A stretch of DNA of 64,000 bases from Cepaea nemoralis (GCA_014155875.1 JACEFZ010011716.1:1-64000); one strand, 5' to 3'; counted from the stretch's first letter, positions 13,701 through 28,870 are shown. Notes: a model not told the origin generated them from the letters alone. Numbers and translations are program-made.

Positions 13701-16700
13701 ACAGTTATGACTTAAATGTTAATATGGTAGTAGTGGTGTATGACAGTTACGACTTAAATGTTAATATGGTAGTTGTGGCGTATGACAGTTATGACTTAAA
13801 TGTTAATATGGTAGTAGTGGTGTATGACAGTTACGACTTAAATGTTAATATGGTAGTTGTGGCGTATGACAGTTATGACTTAAATGTTAATATGGTAGTA
13901 GTGGTGTATGACAGTTATGACTTAAATGTTAATATGGTAGTAGTGGTGTATGACAGTTACGACTTAAATGTTAATATGGTAGTTGTGGTGTATGACAGTT
14001 ATGACTTAAATGTTAATATGCTAGTAGTGGTGTATGACAGTTACGACTTAAATGTTAATATGGTAGTTGTGGTGTATGACAGTTACGAATTAAATGTTAA
14101 TATGGTAGTTGTGGTGTATGACAGTTATGACTTAAATGTTAATATGGTAGTAGTGGCGTATGACAGTTATGACTTAAATGTTAATATGGTAGTAGTGGTG
14201 TATGACAGTTACGACTTAAATGCTAATATGGTAGCAGGCAAGTATTATATATCAAATAAAAGAGGGTTACAAAATAAAAATTACTGTATATAAGCCCATG
14301 GCAGATATGGGATTAGTAATCATCCATGGCACTTAATCAGTTAAAGACCAAGAGTAATCAGAGATGGAATAAAATGATATCAAGGAAGAATACCTTTTGG
14401 TGAGATTCAGCAATGGCATTAACTTGGTTACAACTGTTTTCTACGAAGATTTTTCTTAGGATTGCTGCTGTTGGTTTCTGGAAAAAAAAATTAATTCATA
14501 ATTCTGTACAATGTTTAGACTTGGCTTAGGTGGACTTATTTTACTAAAAAAAAGAATACAAGTGTGGTGTTTGCCAGAAGCATAATGGTAAATACCACTA
14601 CTTACAGGAGTGCAAGAAATATTAAATACAAAGAATACCACTTGTTGAATATTTAACCCACTGCAGTCTGCCTATGAGACTGAAAAATGTAGTAAAGATA
14701 GATGGCTCTAGAGAGCTGCCATAGACCAATTGGCTCTCAATGGGTAATGGGGTCAATATTACGCCAGCTAACATTTCTTCCCAGGACATTTCTTGGTGCA
14801 CATTTTAGGCTGAGTTGACCAAAGAGCTGAGGTCTATTTTAAAATTCTGCCTGGAAGCAGATTCAAACTCATAATCACAGGGCCAACAGGCAAGTATGCT
14901 AGCTACTCTGCCCACCATGGCACTGTGTTAATTAGAAGTGAGACACCTTTTACATACTGCAAACTTTTGAGACCTGTGAGAGTGTTAATTTCATCACATA
15001 CAATCTGATAGCACGTACATAAATATTTAGTTGAAACAGATAAGAATAATGTGACGTATCCCACCTCGTGTATGGCCTGTGCATGCTCCTCAGCCTTGGC
15101 TGTGTTGACAGCAGTAGTCTGTTCTCTCCTGCCACTGACCAGTTGCAGTAGAAGCTCTCTGATATCTCCACTAGTGGTCATGACAATGTCCAGTTCCAGA
15201 TCATTCTTGTATGCTGGTTTGAAAAAAAACAAAATACAAAGATTCTGAACACAACATATCCGGGTAAACAATAAAAAAAAAAACAGAGTGTAGCTCAGCT
15301 TTACAAAACATAGTTTACTCACACAAAAGTATTTTGTGGCAACAAACTATCATTAGCAAACAACAAATAGAAAATGCAACAACATAAAAATAACAATACA
15401 TTTACATTAAGGCACAATAAAATGGAATCGTGTGCAATTAAAAATACAGAATGAAATAAGGTATGTGGTACTTAACTTAAAGGCTCCAGATTTGAAACAG
15501 GAGTAATATTTTTCAAACGTCTACATTTCCACAGCTTTGCCACAGTTTAACCCATGTAAGTAAACAACCGTGAAATAAAAACTGTTTCCATAATAACTAA
15601 AGTGATATATCAGAAATAAAGGTAACAAAACATCCATTATGAAGCATGTCCTTCACAAAGCATAACTTTCAACATGGCCTGCTAGAAAGACTCTTGATCT
15701 TTCACAGGTTCCCCTGCCTCATGCATTTTCATGCACCCAGGGTGTCTTTAATTCTTTAATGTCCCATGTCTCCCTTTGTGTTTGTCAATCTATCTCCTCT
15801 TCCAGGAACAATGAATTTCATTACTATCCTTTCTAAGTCACTGTGATGTCAATATGGCTAAAGATAGTGAACAGGCCACAACAGATTAAAATACCATGTA
15901 TATCACAAGAAAGAAGCAGTCATCGGTTTTTGGCCACATTATGAGAAGACAAAAACTGAAACATGTTGTGACAACTGGAAGGATTTGTGGAAAGAGAAAT
16001 AGAGGAAGACAGCATGATAAGATTACTGACGTCCTAAGAAACCCCCGGGAAGGTTAACCTGGTCAACAAATGCCCGCTGAAGTCGGATGTGTCGGCCTAA
16101 CGGCGCAAGAACGCAGCTCTGCTGTAAACAGGCACAACGCAATCACATCCGGAAAAAAAAAACTCCGGATGAACGAAGAAGAAGATTACTGACAGTCTTA
16201 TGTCATGGCACGGAAGGGAGTCAACACATAAATGTATCCATGCAGTCAGAGATAGCAATTTTGTGGAGAGGCAAGATCACCCATACCAGCTGGCAAGGCA
16301 CTGGATGATGATGAAGTATGTCAGATCTATGTGTGTCTGGCAATAGTCCATACCTTCCAAGAGTAGAAGTAGCTTTCTACAGTCCTGGTCATCTTACAAT
16401 GAACATAAACACATATGGCACCAGCCAACTTCATTCCACCAGAAACTACATGGAAATGTCTTGAAACCAAATCTAATGAATGACATTTATTTGGAGATCT
16501 GAGTGTGAAGAAGAAGAATATGGCAAAAGTATTTCAGTTTCTGAGACATGATGCTGATTATGAGCCAGTTTTCTCCCATGTTCAGATCTTTTAGAATGTA
16601 AACATTTTTCTTATTCTTGATGCATGGTATTCTAAGAAATTGTCTGTAATATTTAAGTTAAACATTTCATTTTCTTCTTTGGTGAGTTTGTAATATTTAA

Positions 16701-19700
16701 GTTAAACATTTCATTTTCTTCTTTGGTGAGTTTGCAGTGATTGATGATTTACATCTCTATGTTTCCACAGGAATCAATTGCATGTTCTCAAAATGTCTAC
16801 TTTCATTTGCTCAATGCTGTTGTGGCATATGTTCTTAACATTGTTTAATCTCTGTATGGCTATGGCCAGTCTCTTTCTGACTTCTTTTGAAGTCTGTGAA
16901 TATGTTTCTTTTTTTAAAGTTGAGAAAAAGATTTTGATCTCCACCTAAGCGAACATTATGTTACACAATATGCTAACTGTACCTTGTTTATATATATCTT
17001 TGACATTCCGAAGCTCATTTTTGTTCTTTGAGCAAATAGCGCCAATTAGGAAGGAATCATCTCTGTTGGCATCATTGACAGTTTCATGCAGACAATAAGC
17101 GTCAAACTCAGCAGGTGGTTTCATCAAGGACAGGACAACTTGTTCAGAATCCCCACTCAGCTCAGATTTCAAGTCTTTGATCAGATCCTTAAATACATGT
17201 AAATAACATCATCATACATTTCAAATGTACATCAGCTCATTGTTCAGTTTGATGCAATTCACTATAAACTGGTAGCTGTGTCAAATTATTTGTTGTGCTC
17301 GAGTGTAAGAATTTATATACATAATTTATTTTTTACAAATGCTTTGTGTTTATTTATATCTCTGAATTAAATTAGTACACTTTGAAAATTACCATGCCCA
17401 AATTGTTATCAATCTGTATAGCTTGCATTTGTTATCTGTATATGACAGTCACAAATACATTATTGGACATTTTGAGTGGTTTATAAAAGTTGAGTTGTTG
17501 AGTATTTTGAGTTGTTATAAAACTACTTTTTGGCATAAAATGCTGGTGTGTAGGGAAATGAGCAGGCAGACTGATTGGCTAGGTCTGCAGTACTGGGTAG
17601 TGTAATGGAGAACAATAAGGCAGATGTGGTCAGAGTCCTTTGAGATCATGTGAACAGCTGAAGAACATATAAATCATCATGGTCTGGAGAGAATAGTGTG
17701 GCAGGGCGTGACCAGAGGATCTGACCAACACTCAGTACTCAAAAGAAAGTTGTTAATCAGACTGCACCTGGTACAATAAGTATTGGGACTCGTTGTGATT
17801 GTTGAAGATGAGGACAGAGAATGTATTGGTGTTCAGAGTGCTGTGATGTCGGTTTTTGACATAATTCATTTTAGCATGAAATTATTCCAGTGTTTAATAG
17901 TAACAAAGGATTTGAACATTTCTTCCACAAATGTTCTTTACATATTTTTATATTTGCTGATCAAAAGGATGGTAATTATATTAATGACTAATTATTAATA
18001 CATTAAACAGAGTAGTTTATCAAGTCTATGATCCAGTAGATTCAAATTTGATAGGCATGTTTTTTTGAAGTGATTATTCAAAGCACGCTGCGAATAATGC
18101 CTCCCATAGCTACGTGTTATTCGCAGTCGCGGCTGGTCACGTGACGTTTACTACTGTCGCAAATGTTTGAAAATCGTGATAGAATAAGGAGCATTCTTTT
18201 CAAGTTTCGGGTTAGGGTTAGGAACTGCATACAGAACTCAATTATAAAATATATATAAAAAATTATTTAAATTTTCAATGGGAGCCACACTTAAATCTTG
18301 AAGCTGTGAATAATGCTCAGTATTATTCGCAGCACACTGCGAATACCGCCTCCTTTTTTTCAGGTTTGTCTTCCATATTCTTTGACCATCTCCACTCTAT
18401 CTACAGGACAGCAGATTTTGTATTTCTCTTGACCTAGTTCATACCCATCAACATAAGCTAATTCATTTACTGCAGGAATAGCTCATCGGTGCCAAGTTAT
18501 ACATGTAAGTCTTTCTAATTTTGCAAGGTAGATACATGTTAGGGAGACGGTGACTAATATATTTAATATTACTTTAAGCGCAGAGTGGGTTTAGAATTAC
18601 GGTGTCTGTCTCTGACTCAAGTAGACCAGGCACAAATCACACTGGATGTTTACAAAATAAGAAACCAATGGATGGTATACTCTTCCCCCATATCTTAAGG
18701 CAATGGATTGAACACTTAGCTTCTCAGACTGAAGCTATTAAGAAAGTTTCTATGTCTCTTGAGGCGTGCTAAGACTATGGTGCTTGTCCCATATGTTTAT
18801 AGAGTTTCGATGCGCAGTGTGACGCTGCACATCTGAACTTCCTGGGACATTTCTTGAAATCAATTTTAGGCTGGGTCAACATGGAAGTCCAAGACAATGT
18901 TAACAAATGTCTTGCAGAAGATAGTTTAGTTTAGTTTAGTTGACGGATCAAGATCACAGCACACGGGTGTAACCCATAAGTGCTCCGTTCTACTCCTAAC
19001 TCAAGCCTGAGTCCAGAGAATCTCAGCTCAGTGCACGAACTCTGTAGTACAGGCGAGGATCCTGAAATACTTTGGGTAGATTTTTAACTCAAAATTTTGC
19101 CTTGGCAGAGCTTTTAGGCTACTCTCTTTTGATTTCCAACTGCCAAGGGAATTTTTTACGTGCGCAGCAATACACACAGGCGTCCGAACTCACTACTCAG
19201 AGACTAGGGGAAATTTTTGTTACTAGAAGTCCACATTAAAAAAACTCGACCCTCACTGGGGCTTGAACCCGGGACCTCCAGCACTCGTGGTGGACACCAT
19301 ACCTCGAAACCACTCAGCCTCTTATGAAAGTAAAATCATATACAAATGTACGAAGTAGACAAAGTTGTTCTTTGGTCATGTAATGAGACAAGAGGCATTG
19401 GAAAACATTGTGACAACTGGAAAAAATCAGTGGTAGAAGAGGCAGGGGTACACCGAGAGAACTGACGTTGGATGGATTATGACAGTGGTATGGAAGGATA
19501 TTATGTAAAGAATGGATACAGAAAACCAGGAACCGAGATCTGCGGAGATGTGTGAACGCCTAGACCAGTTGGCAGGGCACTAAATGATGATGATGATGAG
19601 ATTTACAATGCTGGATTAACATGAAATGTTCAATGGCTGTTTATGATCATAGCATTTCAACAAACATTCATAAACTACATCAAAATACTTGATTATCTTC

Positions 19701-22700
19701 ATAAAACTTCACTGAGTGTTACACAACTGGTGAATGCAAAAACATACGGCTCTTTACATCTTCTTTATATTACTTAACTGTTAATAGATGGAAAGCCAGC
19801 ATTTACGGATGATATTTTCATAATGAAAGGTCGGCTTTCATGGTTGTTAGTGGAGGTCAGCATGGCCGAATGGACAAGAATGCTCTTTCTTAAACATCCT
19901 GCGTGCTGATGCCAAGGTAAGGGGTTCAACCCTTACACCGGATAGTGTAGATCTTCTTGCAGAAGATTCAAACACATGTTCACAGGGCTGGTCCATAAGC
20001 ATGCTAGCTAGCATGCTACCACCGCAGCCAGTAATGGAGGTATCAGCATATGAACGAAGGCGATCTTTGACAAAATCAAATCTAAATAATTTAAGATTAT
20101 TTTTTTAATATTTTTAAAAATTGGAAGAGCCACTTATACCTCCACAACAGCTGTGTCGTATAATTGATATGCGTATAAATCTTTCTAAATGTATCAAAGT
20201 GTAGTAAAAGAATGCAGACCTGGTTATACAGTTCCTGGTACCTCTGCTTCAGTTTCTGTCTGTCAGAATTGGAGTTCTTGACAATGATACCGATAACTGT
20301 GTCTTCATCTGTACCAGCTTTGCGCATGGTCTGGTACAAACGTTTTGCATCTTCATCCAGTTCATCTTTCTTATCCGGTTCTGTTGCCGGGGTATTATTG
20401 TCATCTTCATCAGTCTCTGGGTCAGTTTCATCGACCTTATCAATTATTCTCAATAAGGTTTTCTGATAGTCTCCACTGGTCTCTTCCTCCACATCTTCTC
20501 TGAGGGATTGTTTGTATAGTTTGTGATACTTTCCTTTGATGGCAGGAAGGTCCAGCTGTAGAGATTATAGATATTTTAGCAATATATTACTATAATTACC
20601 ACATACCAACAGAGCACTTAATAGGACCCTCACACAATGTTATTATTTTAATCATCTATGAGCAGTCATAGCTTCAAAATTGTGATGATACAATATATAC
20701 AACTTCAGTTATTTAAATAATAATGAAAAGATTCTGAAATTTCAATCTATCTTGAAAATTTAATAATAAATGTAAAGATAAACATAGTGAACATGTAAAC
20801 AAAAGTCAATGAAATAATTATTTTAATGCATATTATTTTGCCCTTTATCCTTCACTGGAAAGAGGCCAACCGGAAGACCCCAAATGCTATATAGGGATGT
20901 GTGTAAACAAGATATGAAAACCCTTGGCATAGATCCAGACACGTGGGAAAGAGTTGCAACAGACAGATGCTCCTGGAGAATAGATGTACGAAACAGACTG
21001 GTGCTCTTCGAGCACAATCTGATCCAACAAACTGAGGATAGGCAGCACAGGCATAAAATGCAGTCACTTACTGTGGGACCTTCCTCGTCTTACAGATGCA
21101 GAAACTGTGACAAAGATTGCCACTCTCGCATTCGACTATACAGTCACCAGCGTCACAACTCTATAGTCCTTCAGGACTGAAAGAGGCCTACTTACCCTTC
21201 ATTGAGGCATTAGTTTGCAACTGACTCATGTCAAGTAGTTTTACCTTTTGCTATCTCTTGTAGTTCCATTTATATTCTTCCCATATTATTAATACATGTT
21301 TTTAATTCTCTTCTTAGTGTTTTTAAGTCTCCCTCTTTTTCGCTCATCAGAAAGACAAAAGACATACTTTACTGACAATATTCAAGAATGAACAAGTTAT
21401 TGTATTGCTGAACTTGTGCAATTTGCTGAAGAAAGCAAGCAATGAAAGACCTCGATCATTTCTACCTAGGACACATATATGAGGTTGGAGGAAAGACAAC
21501 AACAGGAAGAACACAGTATCAAACAATACCCACCTCAGATTGAGACACAAGAATCCTTGTCAGAGGTCTTTCTTGTGTTCCAATGTCTTTCATGGTATCT
21601 TTTAAACATTTCGTTTGAAATGTTGTCTGGTTTTGCAAAGCTTTCACTGGTGAAAAATTTAATATGAAACTATCTTCATTTACCATAAAATAAGAATATT
21701 CATCTACAATTCTCATATGTGCGAGAACATTTTCCTTAAATTATATTCAGAATGCTACAGCAGCTTGAAAGGTAAACTTGTTAGTTTAAACAAAATAATA
21801 GCTTCATCCATTTTTCACCTGCATATATTCCATCTGCACGGAAGTATTGGAGAGTATGATAAATGTCATCATCGTCTCAACCTGATGAAGCAAAACTCAC
21901 AGCTATGCTTTTCTATTGGTAGAGGATGGCAATGCATAAAAATGTGGTAAACACAGTTCTGGGAACTGAATATTCATCAAAATAATTAATAACTCTGCAC
22001 TGGAGCTGTACAGGGCTCTCACTTGTCCTGCTAGCTGGAAGTTACTGCCACAGGTGGAGGTTACAAACTATATTATAAATGCAAGGGGTGATTAGCAAGA
22101 AGATCTGTTGGCTTAAATAATGCCAGTAGTTGGAACGCTCACAAGGCACACATTCAGAAGTCTATGAACGACTGCTAGTTAAAGATATAATAATAGATGA
22201 AACAACATATCTGAGGGTGTGTAAGTCTGGATTTAAGTGTGGTTCCAACAAGCAGGGACATAGAGGGGATGAATTTGACATGTCTTCAACATGTGTGTTA
22301 CTGGAACGATCAGCAATTACATCTTATGATATTTGCTGAAGGAGATGGAGAATCTACAGGTTTGTCTAGAATACTGTGGTGTAGATCATTAGAAATCATG
22401 AAATCAAGGGAAAATCACATTATCCTATCAGAAATAAGTTCATTTGTGTGGCATGTTCAGAAGCTTCATACCAGTCTTCAGACTGATTAACTTGACATGA
22501 CATATATTCCAAATAAACCAATGTCTAAAGTGAACTCTTACCAATTGCCAATAAGGCTTTCTCTGCATCACCACAGCTGGCTTTCTTGATAGAGTCTGTA
22601 ATGTCTTTATGGTAAAGCTGAAATATAAGTTTTCATGTGAGGTAATAACATAACCAATTTTCAAGTAAAGTAATAATGCTGGAATTTTTACACAAGAGAT

Positions 22701-25700
22701 TTGATCTTCAACTATTAATTAGGGGTAGAGGTAGTGTACTTGTCTATCAATACAATGAATTAGGGGTCTGATTCTTAGTAGTTAAAGTTAGTTGCATATC
22801 CTTTACCGGACACAGGAAATTCCAGCAATTTTTCGCTGTTTGTGATTCCTGGGCAAGTTTTACGTTCATTAGTTTGCCATTGCTTTTTGAAAGACCAGCA
22901 TTCATACCATTGTGTGGAAATCAATGCAATGCGGTCTACTTCAAAATTGCCCACAGCTGTGTTTCAAATGCAGTATGCAGGATTATGAATTGCATCCATA
23001 ACCCTTCACCACAGACACCGGCTAAGTAACTGCAATTTATTCCAGACCAGCACTGCTGGAGCAGGGAGTACAGATAGAGCACTGGCTAGCATGCTTGCCT
23101 GCCTGCCCAGTGATCATATGTTTAAATCCCTTATGAGATGGAGCAAGGGGCTTCCAGGCTGACCAAGCCTAAAACAGAATTCAGACAATATTGCTTGAAA
23201 CAGAATTCAGACAATATTGCTTGAAACAGATACCAGACAATGTTGTGGGAAGTTAATGTGACCACATCACCTAACAAGTGCCAACTGATCTCAAAATATG
23301 AGGTATATGAAATATATAGCATTCTACAAGATTAAAATATCAAAGAACCCTGCCTCATAAGCAGTATCATCTCTCAAAAACTAAAATAATTTGGCTAAAT
23401 TAGCCATCATAAGTTGTGGGGTAGGAGTATCCCCTATCAAAGGAGAGGTAAGGTGCCCCCTTCCGTCCGCTAGCCTACAGGACACCCTTGGGAAAGGTGG
23501 AGTACCCGTTTAGCTTCCCGATCAGGGTTACATGAAGCCATGGGTGCAGGTGGTGGATGAAGTTGAAGAGCAGCCGACAGATAGTAGTAGGTTATGGTCT
23601 CCAGCTTCACGACGGTAGGCAGAGGATCTCTTTTTTTGGGGAGACAATGGCTATGGTCATTGACCAGTATGGTCACTGGAATGAAGGAAAGAAATGGCAA
23701 ACTACCTTCTTTACAGACGCCAAGAAAATTATGTTTCACGGTCTCATCAAAAATTAGACGTAGACCGTTAAACTTCTTTGGGCATGTTATGAGAAGAAAT
23801 TAATTGGAGAACTTGGTGACAACTGGCAAGATTGAAGGGAAGAGACAAGGGGAAGACAGAGAAGTAAATACATGGATGGCTTGCAACATGGCATGGTCGA
23901 GCCAGAAACACGGAGCTGATCCACAACTCTGGTGATCGAGTGAGATGGCGAAACATGACCGCCCACGGTTATCAACATGGCACACGATGGATGGAAATTA
24001 AACATCACAGTGGCTTACAAAGAACAGTAATAGAAGGCATTCCTGGAAGAAGAAGGTGTCAACCAAAATGAAGGTGGACTCAGAACATTAAAGCCACCCT
24101 GTATGAAAATTAATGAGGAGGGGAACTAATGAAGGATTGAGAGTCTTTCTGATGGGCTGTGATAAGAGGACAGTTCAGCACAGGATCTGCTACATGATGA
24201 TGATAACATAAATACAGGAAAGGAAACCACCACAGAAATGCTAAATGCTAAAGAAACAAAGTTTGAGAAGCAGATTGCTGATCCCATTCACTCTGAAGAA
24301 CTATATATTATGTTAAATGTAAATGATGTATGAATTATTGCACTTGTAAGAACAGTGTATCACATTATGTAAATGATGTATGAAGTGTTCAATTCTTTGG
24401 AACAGTGTATCACATTTTGTAAATGATGCATGAATTGTTCCACTCTGAAGGATAGTGTATCACATTATGTAGATAATGTATGAATTGTTCCATTCTGAAG
24501 GACAGTGTATCACATTATGTAGATAATGTATGAATTGTTCCATCTGAAGGATAGTGTATCACATTATGAATATAATGTATGAATTGTTCCATTCTGAAGG
24601 ATAGTGTAACACATTATGTAGATAATGTATGAATTGTTCCATCTGAAGGATAGTGTATCACATTATGTAGATAATGTATGAATGTTCCAATCTGAAGGAT
24701 AGTGTAATCACATTATGAAGATAATGTTATGAATTGTTCCATCTGAAGATAGTGGTATCACATTATGAAGATAATGATATGAATTGTTCCATTCCTAAAT
24801 GGACAGTGGTAAGCACATTATGTAGATATGTATGAATTGGTTCCATCTGAAGGATACGGTGTATCACATTATGGTAGATAATGTATGAATTGTTCCATCT
24901 CGAAGATAGTGTATCACATTATGTAGGATAATGTATGAATTGTTCGATCTGAAGATAGTGTATCGACATTATGTAGATAATGTAATGAATTGTTCCATCT
25001 GAAGGATAGTGTAGCACATTATGAGATAATGTATGAATTGTTCCATCCTGAAGGAATAGTGTTATCACATTAATGTAGATACTTGTATGCATTGTTCCAT
25101 CGTGAAGGATAGTGTATCACATTATGTAGATAATGTAGTGAATTGTGTCCATCTGAAGGATAGTGCATCACATTATGAAGATAAATGTATGAATTGTTCA
25201 GTCTAAAGGACAGTGTATCACATTAATGTAGATAATGTATGAATTGTTCCATCTGAAGGATAGTGTATCACATTATGAAGATATGTATGAATTGTTCCAT
25301 CTGAAAGGATAAGTGTATCACATTATGTAGATAATGTATGAATTGTTCCATCTGAAGGATAGTGTATCACATTATGAAGATAATGTATGAATTGTTCCAT
25401 CTGAAGGATAGTGTATCACATTATGAAGATAATGTATGAATTGTTCCATTCTAAAGGACAGTGTATCACATTATGTAGATAATGTATGAATTGTTCCATC
25501 TGAAGGATAGTGTATCACATTATGTAGATAATGTATGAATTGTTCCATCTGAAGGATAGTGTATCACATTATGTAGATAATGTATGAATTGTTCCATTCT
25601 AAAGGACAGTGTATCACATTATGTAGATAATGTATGAATTGTTCCATCTGAAGGATAGTGTATCACATTATGTAGATAATGTAGGAATTGTTTCCATCTG

Positions 25701-28700
25701 AAGGATAGTGTATCACATTATGAAGATAATGTATGAATTGTTCCATTCTAAAGGACAGTGTATCACATTATGAAGATAATGTATGAATTGTTCCATCTGA
25801 AGGATAGTGTATCACATTATGAAGATAATGTATGAATTGTTCCATTCTAAAGGATAGTGTATCACATTATGTAGATAATGTATGAATTGTTCCATCTGAA
25901 GGATAGTGTATCACATTATGTAGATAATGTATGAATTGTTCCATCTGAAGGATAGTGTATCACATTATGAAGATAATGTATGAATTGTTCCATCTGAAGG
26001 ATAGTGTATCACATTATGAAGATAATGTATGAATTGTTCCACTCTGAAGGATAGTGTATCACATTATGTAGATAATGTATGAATTGTTCCATCTGAAGGA
26101 CAATGTATCACATTATGTAAATGATCATTGAATTGTTCTACCCTAAAGGCCAGTGTATCACATTATGTAAATGATGCATACATTGTTGCATATTAATTCT
26201 CAGCGACAGCTAGTTTATTTACTAGAGGAAGATAATACAATGAACAAGAAACAAGGAGACAAGCAGCAAGACTGTTGTATTTTACCTTGTTATGTGCAGC
26301 TGCCACAGCTTTCACGTGTGCTTTACTCTCCCTAGTGAACAGAGTTTTCAGGCTGTGCATCGATGGTTTCTGCATATTGATACAAGATTTTTTTTAGTCT
26401 TTTAGTTTTGGTCGATGGATCAACATCACTGCACACTGTGTAATCCATAAGTGCTCCATTCTCTTCCTAACTCAAACCTGAGTCTGGAGAAACTCAGCTC
26501 AGTGCATGAACTCTGTAGCACCAGCGAGGAATCTGAAATACTTTGGGCAGATTCTTAACTAGACATTTTGCCCGGGCAGCGTCATTAGGCTACTCTTTTT
26601 TTATTTCCAACTGCCAAGGAATTTTTTACATGTGCAACAATACACACGGGTGTCTGATTTCACTACCCAGAGACCAGGGGAAATTTTATTACTAGAATTC
26701 CACGTGAAAAAAAATCCCGGTCCTCACCGGAGCTTGAATCCGGGACCTCCAGCACTCGAGGCGGACGCCATACCTCGAGACCATGCAGCCCCCTGATACA
26801 AGATTATACAGTAGTAAGGTATACTAAAGGTTAATGGTTTTATGGTGTTTTGTTCTTACACATAATATATACACATACACACACCTTTTAACAATTGAGA
26901 AACAGTTATTGAAAAGATCAGGAACAGAAATAATACATGTACATTAAAGTACAGTAACTTCTTGTTTTACCTTAAATAAGTTGTCTTTATGCATAAATTT
27001 CATTGTCTCATTTAGTACACTCAGTGGTCCATTGATTATGGCTTCCACCATTGTTTTTCTAGGCCAAAAGATTTGCCGTGATATGTCATATTTGGGGCAG
27101 TCTTGGATTACGTGAGCTGCTGATTGGAGCACCATATATTTCCACACGACTGATCTGCCAATCTTAAATTATTTATACATGAAAATACAGTAACAATTAT
27201 TGATGTCCACTCAAATACTGCTACATGAAAAGCATGTACAATAAAAATCAGAGACTAATGACTTTCATGTGGAATATATTATGTTTCATAGTGTATATGT
27301 ATTCTCCTGACTTTTCAGAATGTGACACAAAGCAAATGTGATAAAGCTGACCTCATGCAATTCTTCAGCATCCTGCTCCACTTCATTCTTGTTTATTTTG
27401 CCATCTTTGTCTCTCTTCTTACTGAGAAGCTGTATCAGAATATCCCTCAAGTCTCCTGTTGTCTCTTTCTTGATTTCAGATTCAAGATCTGTTTTGTACA
27501 CTAAAAAAACACAAAACCTTGTTAAACAAGTTTTTTCAACATATATGAAATTAATGCGTATGTTCAAATGTCCTGTTTATATATATATAATATCAAGTGA
27601 AATGGCGAGTCATGACCGCCCACGCTTTCCGGCATGGCACATGATTGATATATATATAAGATCATTTACAAATATCTAGTATTTTAAACACATTTACAAA
27701 ACAAACAATTTTCATGTTAAAAGTTAAAGGACCCTATTTTCAGAGTGCCACAATGCTAGTCTGGGAGTGTTGACTTAAAGATAATTAATACTGCTAACAA
27801 TGATTACTTGAAACAACAATTTGTACACACAAGAATTTGGCAGATGCTCAGATGAAAGGATCAAGACCAACTCACAACAGCAACTAATGTAACATTTATT
27901 CCCTGAGGATAAACATCACATATGCTACCACAGCAGGCTAAGATACTTTTAATCAGAAAAGACAGTCACACACCCCTCAATTATGGGCGACACACTTGAT
28001 GGCCCTCAATAATGTACAACCGTAGCAACCTTTATCACACTGTACTCTCACTGTCACTACTGAGTACAGCTCCATAGATCAGCTTGCTACTCTGTCTCGG
28101 TCACTAAGGACTAGAACTCAGTCTTTCTTAGTGCTGCTTAAACTCAGCGATCAGTGCTGCCATCAACTACAGGAACTTTCCGTTTCAGAATATTAACAGA
28201 ACTTGCAAATCATCTTATGATGTAGGTTGGATGATAGCTTCAAGTGTGAATAATTTGTGAGTTTTTGTCGAAGTATCACTAATCTAGTATTATGTGGTGC
28301 CCAGCCTATTTGCATCTATTGCATAACTTGTATGGCTAACTTTGTATGACTTGTCGCTGAGCTGCTCGTGCCTGAATATGAGGCTCTTTCTTTGCTGATT
28401 CGGAACAACAACTCTGGTTGTGAGCTTTCCTCATGCTAACCCAAGTTTTTGCCACTAGAGCTCACTGGCTAGCTGTTTGACTGGCTTTCTGGGCCTGTCA
28501 CATTTTTATGTCTCACTATTGTCTGTTTCAGCTGAACTATTGTGTAACTGTCTTTAACTCTTTATGTCTCATCTTTCAATCATAACTAACTCTACTTAGA
28601 TACCTGAAATATTCCCCCTCCTTTTGAAATGGGACTATGTCACATTAGGACTGTTTGATCGACAAACTGTCTCTGTCAGATACAGATAGCTTTTGGACCT

Positions 28701-28778
28701 TTATCAGATACAAATAGCTTTTGGACCTTTACAAAGTCTCCTGTGCTCAACTAATTCTTCATCATGCACTCTCTTAAG

Positions 28779-28870
<92 letters not shown>

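Noticed and set aside
11753..14293. Long plus-strand ORFs encoding [14 protein letters not shown] repeats
   Set aside because: They are read-through of a 42-bp minisatellite whose unit is a multiple of three. There is no unique coding sequence and frames break at indels.
20884..21180. A host zinc-finger gene
   Set aside because: The [12 protein letters not shown] and [19 protein letters not shown] residues are the standard C-terminal end of non-LTR retrotransposon proteins.
24320..26190. CRISPR array (regularly spaced direct repeats of 41-49 bp here and at 38,010 and 39,515)
   Set aside because: The repeats are head to tail with no unique spacers, and the intron-exon gene structure shows a eukaryote.
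27885..28610. A second solo LTR on the minus strand
   Set aside because: A purine tract and an AATAAA are present, but no TG...CA ends and no target duplication were found.
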